64,000 bases of DNA. Origin: Venturia oleaginea (Eukaryota; Ascomycota; Dothideomycetes; Venturiales; Venturiaceae). Position numbers and translations under genes: made by a program. The stretch is from the NCBI GenBank assembly GCA_013176395.1, contig JABMLP010000001.1, positions 1,736,001 through 1,800,000 of the forward strand, in the 5' to 3' direction. Below the pieces are notes generated by a model, which ran no database searches, was not told the DNA's origin, and worked only from the letters and a program-made list of their open reading frames with translations. Below are positions 45,052 to 56,400 of this stretch, piece after piece; position 1 is the first letter of the stretch, and every line of letters begins with the position of its first letter.

Positions 45052-45142
45052 AAGAGCAAGAACAAGAGCAAGAACAAGAGCAAGAACAAGAGCAAGAACA
45101 AGAGCAAGAACAAGAGCAAGAACAAGAGCAAGAGCAAGAGCA
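45052..45142. repeat. 12-bp minisatellite
   Basis: About seven and a half units of GAGCAAGAACAA in direct tandem, the last with GAGCAAGAGCAA. Purine-only on the plus strand. It lies about 290 nt upstream of the start codon of the giant repeat protein, hence probably in its promoter or leader. Confidence 0.9.
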
Positions 45143-45428
45143 TTCTGGGATAACAGCAAGACCTCCTCTGTTAGCTGCGAGACCCCCCAACAAAACAACT
45201 AGAACCCCCTCCTCAATCGCCATACACTCTTCTCGACACTCCTCTACATCCCTCGATACTCCTACTCTACCATCCTTCGCATCTGACCTCGCAACACAAA
45301 CAAGCCTCAACCTTTGACCAGTCCATGATCGGCATCTAACTCCCTCTATCACCGTTTCTCAACAAATCCATTGGACGCGCCAGTCCGGAGTATAGTCTTC
45401 CACACTGACTAACACCTCATCTTCAACA

Positions 45429-48400
45429 ATGGACGGAAAGCTCAACGGAGCTCTGAAGAGCTCGGATCTGGATGGACACGAAGATACACCTGTCTTGCGG
45501 AAGAGGAAACCCTCCTCGGACAAGTCAGCTATTGCTTCACTTTTCAGCATGACATCCAGGTACGACGAGTCCTCTACTTCTCCCAGTCCTCCAGTTCTCC
45601 CTCCTTTGCAGCCATTGCGCTTGTCGGATTCCAGCTCAGCCTCGAAGCTCCCTGTTGCTGCTACCAAGCCACCACCCACAATGAATATGGTTGGAGATAT
45701 CGATGGTCGTATGCTCAAACTGAACGTTTCGAACATCCCCGACGCATTGGGAAATACAATGGCACCTCTCAATGTCTCTAAAATGTTTGAGAACAAGCTA
45801 CGGACACCAGATATCTCCAAGGTACTCGCTGGGAAATTGGCAGTGCCAGACTTTGCAGCAAGGGCCGGCACGGACGTGGCCTCCGTGGACGTACCTAGTT
45901 CTCCAACTGTTTTGCTGCTTTCCTCTCGCCTATCGGAACTTCTTACGATCCCGGAAGGTCTCTCCAACGCCATCATCGAAAGGTTACCCTCGGTGGTTAC
46001 CGAGATTCTTGCTAGCAAGCTGTTGCCCACACCGCAGTCTAAGCCCGGACACAAACCCTTTCCATGTTCAGAGGCTGTTTCTCAAAGATGTGTTGCCAAC
46101 GGCAAACGTGGCCAGCCTCTTTGAAAACAGTCCTGCGACGTGGATGAAGGCAAACCCCGATCCAATGCGGTTCTGGCAGGTCATCTCACAGACTGGACAG
46201 ATCTTCAGCAAGCTATCGCTCCTGCCAGATCTGCCTCCTTGGCTTCTGATTCCTCTGTTGCCGGTTTTTCCGATCGCGGGACCTATCTACCTCGGCCTCA
46301 AGCTTCTTGCTATATGGGCTAGGATAGCTTCAATCGTAGCCCGGCTGTTCTTGATTTTGTCAAAGATCTCGACGGCGTGCGAGTTCCTAGCGCTCGCGAG
46401 GAAAATCTGCATCATTGTGATTGAACTCTGGCAGGTTTACGGACTCGATGCATTCATGTTACTCGTCATGCAACAACTTGCGCTAATTCCATTTCACTAG
46501 GTTACTTCTCTGGTACACAGTCTACGCGGCAATTTTTAAGTGCCCCTCATCCACCTCAGATATCAACGATGACACTCCGCGGATATGCAAGCCATATCTG
46601 CAGCTTCGGGAAGCAGCAGCTCCGCATATAGAGCCATACTACGACGCCTTCTTGAAACCATACGTTGAGCAAGCACGGCCAGCAGTGGAACATTACAACG
46701 AGAAATATTTCGTCCCCACTACCGCATTCGCCAAACACAACTACGACATTTATGGTGCCCCGCGAGTAGCCCAATTGCACAGTTACACAGATGAAGCTTG
46801 GAAAACCAATGTCAAACCACGCCTTGAGATCAGACGTCAATGGGCTACACAGCAATACGAGAAGAATCTTGCGCCCCACGTCCATCAAGTCGTCACAGTC
46901 ACCGATCCCTATATCACCAAGATCACAAGCAAGGTCGCTGAGATCTACGAGTCAACAATCGTTCCCACTTTTGAACAAGTTGTACCCTATGTACTAAGGT
47001 TTTATGCCAAAGGACACCGCGTCGCTTCCGAAGTGGTTTTACCGTATCTTCATGTCGTCCGCCAGAAAATTCTCGACTTTGTGGATCGAAGTGTCTGGCC
47101 CCATCTTGTTGTTCTCTATGGTGAGAATGTGGAGCCACAGCTCATGAAGATCAGCGAGCGCCTTGGCCGATACAAGGATTCCAAGAAGCTTCAAGCTGCA
47201 GTATCTGAGGCAGAAAGTTCATCTAAGACAACTTCAGCTTCTTCCACCGCCACATCCGCTGTCAATCAAAGCACTCCCGCGCCAGTTGTGGATGGCGAGG
47301 TTGACACTCGCGAAAAGATTCAGTCAGACTTGAAAGTATGGCAACAGAAGTTATCGAAGGCCGCTGACAAAGGAGCCGAGGACCTTCAAGGCCGTATCGA
47401 AGAGATCACCTCACGGCAAATCGACAACCAGGCTCATGGTGTCGGTGAAGCACTTGTCGTCCAGCTCGAAGAAATGGCGAAGTCCTCCACTACTAGCCTT
47501 TTAGAGAAGATCAATGCTGCTGTCAAGTCTTTGCCTGAGGATGCTGACGAGGAAGATGAAAACGTCGCATATGATAGCATTCTGTCTACCATTCGCTCGA
47601 CTGGGAGATCGGTTCGAGATAAGGCTCAAGCCGTTCGTACTTGGAAGCAGAAGTACGACCATGATACTACAGCTCTTGTGGAGGCCGCGTTGGAGTCCAC
47701 TTTGAAAGTAATCGACAACATCCGCGATCTTGGACTTCAAGAAATCGGTATGAGGTGGGCCGGAATGGAGGGCGTGACATACAAAGACTGGTCCAAGTAT
47801 CATGACCTCAAGTCTACCTTCGATGAATGGCGTGGTGGGGTCGAGGCCGCCGCTCGCAAACACAAGGGTCTGACCAAGGCTCAAGAAGAGGGAGAGATCG
47901 TCCAAGAATCTGCCATGAACGCTGCTGAGAAGGCAGCAAAGGAACTCACCAGGCTTAAGGATGTTGCTCGCTGGAAGATCGATGCCCGTGACTCCTCGCC
48001 TGATTTCAGCACTCGCGTCTTGCCAGCCAAAGCAAAGAAGGTTGCCGATAACATCAAGGACACGGTCAGCTCGGCGTCTGAAGCTGTAGGCTCCTCTATC
48101 TCTGCGGCATTGCCTAGTTCGCAGGGCACGATCGAGAGCGTTGGATCTGTTGCTGCGTCCCAGGCCAATGACGCCTTGAACACGGTAAAGAGCCAGGCCG
48201 ATAGTGTCCTCTCTGCTGCCAGTACCAAAACCGAAGAGGCCAGCTCGCTAATGATCGGTACTCCTCCTGCTTCAGAACGTGTCTTGTCCGATGTATCGTC
48301 TGGTGTGGAGTCCGCCTCTTCTGTTGTTGCCAGCCAAGCTTCTGCAGCGTCGAGGAAGTTTTTTGGTGGAGCCATGGCCGCGAACGTTGAAGCAAAGCAG

Positions 48401-51400
48401 ATTGTCCTGGACGATGAGTTCGTCGATGATGATACGGTCTCGGAAAAAGTTCAGTCGATGGTATCGGTCGCCGGCGACAAAGCGGCAGATCTTACAAATG
48501 CAGTCAGCGAAGCTCTTCAACTGAAACCCACCCAGACGCAAGGAAACGTGGATTCGGTGACATCTGTAGCCGGTGAGCAGTATGAGAAGGCCATTTCGGC
48601 GGCGTCAAGTGCCTTGTACGGCACTACACCAGGAGTCGCAGAGAGCATTTCAAGCGGAGCTTCGGAGAAGTATGCTCAAGCGGTCACAGCGTACGTATCC
48701 CCTTCAACCAGTAACAAACCAGCGGACAGCACCGTTCCCATCCCTTCCCCATCACCACTTCGCATTCCTTCTCCTTCGAACAGTGCAGTCGAAGTCCAGA
48801 CACCTGCATCACATTCGGTTGAGCTCCCGCTTGCTGCCAAGCCTGTGCAATCGAACGATGAGGAGGAAGCTGGACACCCACTGCCTCTTCATTTGCCCGT
48901 GGTGAAGGATCTTCCTTCCCGATATCAAACTTCGGCTCATGGCGCGTGGTGGTTCACATAGATTTAGATACAAGCTGGTAATAGCACCTATATTCTTACA
49001 GGACTGGGTGTCTATTAAAGGTACTGTGATCTTCTCCGTGCCATGGACCTTTTTGTTTTCGAATCAAAGTCGTGTGCGCCATCCTTGAGAGTCTCGTACT
49101 TACTCGAACTTTAGGGCTTCATATGCTATGTATGGCACTCCCGCTCCCGTTCTACAGTCTTTGGCATCTCAAGCTTCTGCCCAGTACGAAGAAGCTGTCA
49201 ATATTGCCAAGAAGCAGTATACGAAAGCTTCTGTAGCAATAGTAGGCACACCGAAGCCGGCATATGAGGAGACGCTATCATCTCTCAAATCTGCGTATAC
49301 TGTATCTCTGTCCGATGCCAATGTCAAACTACAATCGGCATTGGGGCACACCGCTTCCCTCACAAACATGTGGGCCAAACCCACGCAAGGAGCGTATAAA
49401 TCGATTTCCTCAGCAGCATCGTTCCGTCTGCAGGCAGCTCTAAGTCAGGCGTCCGCACAGTAAGTCCCCCTCTATTTCGTCACTGCATGCAAAGAACCTT
49501 CAAACGTGAGTGGACCAGTTACCAGCATCATCGTGTGCTAGCATGAATCCCTACCAACGCGAGAGGTGGCCATGACGATATACCATGTTAGCATGTCTAT
49601 GCTAGAGAGTTTCCAGGATCAGGGAGACTGTCGCCTTGCTTTTGGAAAAGCTCCTCCACCTTTTACTGGTGCACAGGTCCATTGGCGTGAACGATCTATG
49701 CACCTGGTTTTCACTTCACTTTTTCTGCATTATCTGTCTCGGTCGCCCGATACGGTTCCGATACGGTTCGATGCCCGGAGCTTACAAAATGACAGGTATG
49801 ATAACGCCAAGATGGCCGTTGGGGCACAGCCAACCCCTGCTCACCAACGATACCTTGCTGAAGCACAAAAGCACTATTATCAGGGGGTTGGTTTAGCCCA
49901 CGATCAGTACTCAAGATTTTTGGACGAGGCATCGCAAGCTCTGTACGGAACGCCAACCCCTGCCTACGAATCACTCCTTTCAGGCGCCCAGGCACAATAC
50001 ACGTCGGCCTCCGCTGCGGCTTCGTCCAAGTATGCGGAAGTGCTTAGTCAGGCGAGCTCTTTGGTTGGCCAGACCAGCAAATCGCCTGCGGAGTTGGCTT
50101 ACGAGTCTGCTTCTGTCCATTATGATTCGGTACTGAGCAAAGCCTCCAAGGCATTTGCAGATGCCTCGTCTGTCATCAACGAGGGCAACTTTGGTCAGCA
50201 CAAGTATGAGTACCTTCTGTCTGGAGCAGCAGTTAGATATTCCTCCGGTTCAAGCTCTGCAATGTCGAAACTAGACGAGCTCCGATCTGCGGCAACATCA
50301 GCGGTTAGCATCACTAGCAAATCTGGTCCAGAATTGGCACTGGAGACCGCATCGTCCCAGTACAGTTCCGCACTATCTGCTGCTTCTCAAGGACTTTTGG
50401 CAGCATCGGCGAGTGCGAGTAGTGCGCTCTACGGTACATCGACAGGAACCGCGGAATACCTTGCATCAGCAGCTAGCGAACAGATCTACGGTACAGAGAC
50501 GCCCTGGACTGAAGCGGTCGCCTCCCAAGCTTCAGCAAACTGGGATGCTCTCGTGTCAAAGGCTAGCGAGCAAATCTATGGTGAACCAACACCGTGGCAT
50601 GAGTCTGCATTTTCGCAAGCTGGTGGCTACGCAGCACAAGCAACCGATGCCGCTTCATCCCAGTATGCAGCTGTACAGGCACTGTTCAGCGAGCTCATTG
50701 TCGGAAAGGAGCCTGAATTTACGGAGAGTGTGATGAACCGTCTCTCCTCTGCTTACTACACTGGCGTAGCGGAGTATGCTTCGTCTGCCTCGTCGTTTGC
50801 CAGTGACGCATATGCATCTGCTTCATCCGTGGTCACCTCTGTGTTCACACCTCCTCCCACTCTCGAAGCTATCCTTGGATCCGCGAGTGAGCAATTGAAT
50901 GCGGCAGTTGACGCTGCAAGCGTCCAGATCTACGGAACCGAACCAGGTGTGATGGAAAGGGCAACGTCTGTCGCTGCTGAAGCTTACAGCACCGCCCAAG
51001 CAAAGGCTTCCGAGGCAGTTTATGGCACACAACCTTCTTACGCAGAATTAGCGCAGGCATCACTTGCTGATGTCGCAGCTAGTGCCCAAAGCGCCATCTC
51101 AGAGGCTATCTATGGATCCCCAACTGGCACTGTGGAAGCTGCCAGTAGTTCTGCAGTCAGCGCTTATTCCTCCATCTCCTCGGTAGCTGCGGACAATATC
51201 TCTGTTGCAGGCGACACGATAAAGGATGCGTATTTTTCAGCTGGTGCGAAGGTGAGCGAGGCAATCTATGGGACAGAACAAGGTGCCATGGAAAGCGCCG
51301 CGAGCCGTATTTCTATTGCCGTGGAAAGCGCAAGAACTAGGTTGAGCAGCATGGCCAGCGAGGCGACTGGAGCTGCTGCCCAAAATCTGAGTATCCTTTC

Positions 51401-51479
51401 TAAAAGCGTGGAGAGCGTCGCGAGCGGAATGGGGAGCATGGGCAGTGAGGCTACCGATCGCGTAAAGGATGAACTTTGA
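45429..51479 (+). CDS. Giant membrane-anchored YGT-repeat helical protein, unknown function
   Basis: Exons 45429-46036 (first border uncertain), 46074-46457, 46501-48690, 49115-49459 and 49796-51479; 1736 aa. Residues 1 to about 215 are polar. About 215-330 are strongly hydrophobic (LPPWLLIPLLPVFPIAGPIY, LFLILSK, LLLWYTVYAAIF), suggesting two to four membrane helices or a hairpin. Then comes TPRICKPYLQLREAAAPHIE and a helical Tyr/Pro/Val-rich stretch with spaced prolines (HVHQVVTVTDPYITKITSKV). A coiled, charged middle follows (REKIQSDLKVWQQKLSKAAD). The last 800 residues are Ala/Ser-rich degenerate repeats with a YGTxxPxxE or IYGTExxxxE signature every 35-50 residues, looking apolipoprotein- or perilipin-like. 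Similar Pezizomycotina proteins exist in databases under unhelpful names (I recall a 'hoxa13' label); no homeodomain is visible. A surface, lipid-droplet or ER role is inference only. Confidence 0.75.
48691..49114 (+). other. Long intron 3 of the YGT-repeat gene, open at its 5' end
   Basis: Donor GTACGT and acceptor AACTTTAG, 424 nt, joining codons in phase 2. If retained, the reading frame stays open for 90 further codons (Pro/Ser-rich, then EEEAGHPLPLHLPVVKDLPS) and stops at 48961, giving a short isoform of about 1084 aa lacking most YGT repeats. Confidence 0.55.
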
Positions 51480-53400
51480 ATGGTGGACGGTAAATTGAGA
51501 ACAGGAGTAGCGCGATGTACTGCTCCAAGAGGGAGCCTAAAAGTTAGAGGACGGTATGAGTAAGTAGATTTCACTCGTTGTTGATTTGTGATTACGATCT
51601 TGTTGGCGGATGATGGGGTAGATCGGTCGATTTACCGTACCTCAGTCATGTCCTATATTCTATTGCGCGCTTTCTGCACGTTGGGTTGTGTTGAGATTTC
51701 AGGGCCAAAGTTTCAGGGGCAAATCTTGTTTCGTTGTTATGATGTATCTCTCTCCGACTATGTGTACGATATTACAATACCCATGTTTGGTGACTTGATG
51801 GTTTTCATGGGCAATCATGTCTTTTACCACTTCTGGAATGATGGCAACGATAATAGAATGAACTTTCCCAAACCGCGAGGTGCTGTCTGTCGAATTTACG
51901 GTTCGTGTTGCCGTTATACAGTTGTATCACATAGGTTTGGACGCAGGTCCTCTTTCCTTGACCGAATCGTGTTGCTGCAGATACGAGGTGAGTGGGGAGG
52001 CGGATTATGCGTCATGACAATGTAGGCCTATTCTTCGGCTTCCTAGTTTTGGAAAAGGCGGCGTAAGAGGTTTGTTGTCGATTGCGAGTCGTGGTGGGTT
52101 ACCTCGCTTTGGTTGGAGGCGGCCGAGATGATGATAGGAGAGATCTCGAGTGTCAGTGAAACGTCCACGGACGCAAAGCTGCAGATGTGTCCGAATAAAT
52201 TGAAGTGTATCAGAGGTTTCGACTCGAGTATGTGTGAGTGGGCCAGTCAGTGTTGAGAGCGAGGTACGATTCGAGAGACGGAGGAGGTTGCGATACGAAA
52301 CAAGAACGATGGAGCTCGTCGTGGCATGTCTTCTTGTCACGATTCAAGAATGTCAAGATTGAGTGTTTTATGTTTTTAAAGGGGTGGAGATGATGCTTTC
52401 TTCCTCGTGTGAGAGATTTCTTTTTTGGTGTTTGATCGTTCGATATGTATCAAGGGACCCAGAGGGTTTTTGTTTGGACGAGGGTAAGTGAGACGGCTTG
52501 AGGGCTCGAGGCCCACACACACACGCCTCTTTGCGCATCGTGATGGATCTGCTGGCTCAGGCTGATCAGAGTTTGATCCTGGAGCTTGCAAGAGCTTGAG
52601 CCGCTTTGCAAGGCAAGGAAGGAGACAAGACAAGGTGGTTGGTAAAATTGCAAGTGAGATACCTCGAGGAGCGGAACGGGAAGATGGACAGGACAGGAGT
52701 GTCCCAAACCAAACCTTGTGCATATGCTTGTGCTTGTGCGTGAGCATTGTTGTTGATGGCCCATCACAGATCTGTTGCGGAGAATTATTATGTCGAAAAA
52801 AAAAGAGAACAAGAGACTCAGGACATGCCTCCTCGCAGGAGTTTGGGAAATGCATGCCCGGTGAGATTGGCTGGGTTTACACGGGAAGAGTTTTTGTGGG
52901 TGAATGAGGATGAGGGGCCCCTGAGGATTAGAGATCAGGGCCGTCGCTGCGCTGGCAGTGAAGGAACTGGGCACGGAGAATTTTGGCGGGTGGGCTCCCT
53001 GAGGGTTGGGAGTTTGGTGGTGGGTGAGTGCCTCGAGGGTTGCGATCGCCGGCAGAGGCTTGTTCAATCTATGGTTTATCGCATGGGAATATCGTGGGGA
53101 GACAAGACCGATCGTGAGTTCGTTCTTTTGTGGTTCTTCGGGAGGGAAGGGTGGTTTGTGGATTCTAATTCTTGGTACGTGAATCAATATTGTGTGTTCT
53201 TTTCAGATGAGAGATCTTCAGCATCGAATCATACAGATTTCTTTGTCCGAGTGTAATCCGCTCGAGGCGCAAAATCTCTTCTTTCCATTGTCGTTTTCGA
53301 GTGTATTGAAAAGTCACCGTTCTACGGCCGAGTCCATTCACTACAAAAGCTCAGAGAGCAGGGACAAGGAGAAGGAAGAAGAGGCCATGCAGATTCTAGC
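51480..53400. other. Downstream region of the YGT-repeat gene, no supported gene
   Basis: Contains purine/pyrimidine-skewed stretches that keep several frames open by composition, including one of 245 codons on the minus strand (53187-52450) that begins with TTG and lacks protein-like features. No domain, no splice chain. Confidence 0.5.
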
Positions 53401-56400
53401 GTTGCATCTCGTGCCTACTTGAGTAACACATTCATTGAAGACTCGATCCCAATTTACATCTACCGAAGGCTCGAATCATGACGTGAAGATTGAAGTCTGT
53501 ATTCTGGCTTTTCACGACTACCACGCGCGACTCTGTCGCGTGAAAAATCGGATCGATATTCCCAACTCCACGCTCGCCAGCCTATCGGACCGGCGAAGGA
53601 CAAGATGGTTATTGTGTTTCTTTTGAGACTTCCAAGGCGGAGACATACGCAATGCTCAATAAAGCGCGTGAGGCTGAGGACATCTGGTGGCCATGGCCAA
53701 TTGAATATGCAGGACGTCATTCTAATTATTCATTGAGATCAGGCCATGCTGCATCAGATCGCCACTGCCACGTAGTCGAATCATCACTGTGAACTCTGTT
53801 GAAGGCCATAGCCTCACTGTTGGCTCAAAGTGCGCCTGTTGAGTTCAATGAGTTCAACCGTACAGGAACAAAGTCCGTACCAGCCGAAATCGATTCCAGC
53901 AATGTACTAGAAAGGCTTTTAATGTGGGAGGAGAAACCCTCCTGATCCGCAGCACTTACAACGTCGGATTTTCCGAGCATCGCCATCATCGTCTTCGATT
54001 AGAAACGTAAGTTGCGGCAAGTATCAGCTCGTATTCTCACGACAGAGCGGTCAATTTGATTCAGTCATGTCTACTCGTAATCCGTCGAAGCAATTAACCG
54101 CTGCAAACGGAGTTGAAATCTTCCCATGTGCTGATCGTGGCTATCAAGTCTCCATGCGTTTGCCTCCGCCTCCGCATTTTCATGATTAGACAATTGCCTA
54201 GCCCGGCAAAAGTAACAGAATCACATGGGCATAAATACCCACTGTTGTTTATGCTGAGAAGCATGCAGGAGCCTGAGCCCAGTATGCCACGACCAATAAC
54301 TGCCAGCAATGTCGGTGAGCGTCTGGCTGCTTTCCAAAGATGTTCTGGAAGTTGTAGCAGGATGAAGTGCTGGCGTGGCTTTCTTTGGGGTTGTACGAGC
54401 CTTCGCCGTGTGACTTGCCAAAACACGGGAGATTTGAAAGAGCCATCGTTCCCTGCAAGAGCAGCTACAAGTGCCGATAGTACGGCAGACGTACGCAATG
54501 CGGAAATGCACTGCAGCTGCACGAGAGCGATGCCGCGTTCGAAAATGTCTGAGAGCAATTACCCAAGACCGAATCTCCGCTCAGATCATAGAACGCTAGC
54601 AAAGATTGATGCAAGACGTGAGTGTGAGTTTCGGACTTGACTGACCCCGAAACGATCTTGAGCGGTGAGCCCACCTCTTCTTTTCTTCGAAATCAGAGTT
54701 AAATAGTAAATTAGGAGGTCGGATCGAAGACATGTTATTGAAGGGCTGGCCTGCATTTCAGATGATGGTAATAAGTGCAGCATGTATTGCTCACGTCAAT
54801 TTTAGCGGCAATCCATAGATCTTCTGGACTCTGGGATCTTCGATAGATACCCTGGACACGTCAGCTCCTGTGTATTTTGTTTTAGGCCTACTGACCGATG
54901 TTGCGCCTTAATTGCTTGCTATTAAGATGCACGGTTCAGCAACCCATGATCGCCCTGCACCCAGGTGGACCTTATTGGCGGAGGTGTTGCACCGCTGTTC
55001 GCTGCTTTGATGTGCGTACGCGAGACTCCGATACGCCGTGGATTTCAAAGTCCTTTTCGGAGGAGACAGAAGAGACGAGGCCATGCTGTACAGGACAGGT
55101 GCATAATATCCAGCTTGTGTGCGGCGCCTAGCATCGAATCAGAAGTCTTCAACACGTGTCCTTGAGCGAGAATGCTTACCCTCCTGTCATCTTGTTCCGG
55201 AAAGATTGATGTATCTTTGCTTCTGCGGGAAACGAAGTGGAGGTGTTTGGAGCACGACAATCGGGTCGTTTGGCGCAGTGAATGTTCGATTGCATCTCTG
55301 TTCTAACATTGTGTCGCGCTCCGGTAAAAATTTCGCTAGTGGTCATCTCCTGGATGTGATATGCGCTTGGATGTGTGAGGTTCTTCAGAGGGCTTATGCC
55401 AGAAACCGCGATTAAAACATTTAGGGTGGCAGGATCCATAAAAGCGTTATTAGCCGAAAGCGGTTTAGACATGTATTGTATCAACGATATTTACGGTAAA
55501 AGGCAGTAAAGCATCGCGCTTGGCGTATCCGCCCCGCTTCTTACCTCATTCGAGCAGATGCTCGGCTGATTCATCCTAATCTTGCCGTGCTCTATGCTCG
55601 ATATGAGCCTAATCTAGCCTCTACTAGCCCGATTAGGCTAAATTTTATTACTGGTTGAAAGGATTGTCTATCATAACGGGATATTTATCAGCGAGATTGG
55701 CAAAATCGCGCTTTCTATACTACCCTAGAAACGTTGCTGTTCATGGCAGTTGGACCTTGACCGACGATCTGTAAGGTGATTGTGCTGAGACTCTACCCTG
55801 GAAGGTGGTCATCATCATGCGGGAGCAGGGCTCCTCCTTGCTTCAGCCTTTTGACCTCATCGGGGGAACCCAGTCAACAAATTAGAGAGGCAGGAGAACG
55901 AGATTCACGAAGAGAACCTAATTCCCGGATGCCAAGCGGGATTCGGGAGAGGAAGGAGTGGTGACCTCGATAACGGATGGAAACGGATGCTTAACAGATT
56001 TTGATTGATGCGAATTAATCCAGGAGTTTCTGGACGACTACGAGGATACCCCAGCTCCGAAGATTGTGGAACTGTCAGGAGCCGGCGGATCTCAATCGTG
56101 ATCAGAGATTCAGATTCCGGGCAATTTTGGTTGGTTGCTTGAAATCCTCGAGGTATCTCGGGAGCGCAGAGTCTGTTCCTCAGGGTGAAAGCATCGTGAA
56201 TGCATCGTGAATGGACAAGGGAGCCTGGAGCGGCACCCCTTTTCCACATGGGTGTCGGGACGGCTTGCAAGGAGCTTATTTTTCTGGGTTCTGGAAGCAC
56301 TGCGATGGCATAGCATTGACACCACAGTGGCTGGCATCCGACGCGACTTGTCTGCGCAAAGGAATATTGAGTTGATGCCTTGGTGGAGACGAGAAGTGGG

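Noticed and set aside
45359..46054. 231-codon minus-strand frame opposite the first exon of the YGT-repeat gene
   Set aside because: Mirror frame of a real coding exon; open because of the exon's codon composition.
52450..53187. 245-codon minus-strand frame
   Set aside because: Starts with TTG, overlaps an equally open plus-strand frame, and has no domain or targeting signal; explained by local composition.
54094..54640. Overlapping 154-codon minus and 175-codon plus frames
   Set aside because: The minus frame begins with TTG; neither has protein-like features, and the two contradict each other.
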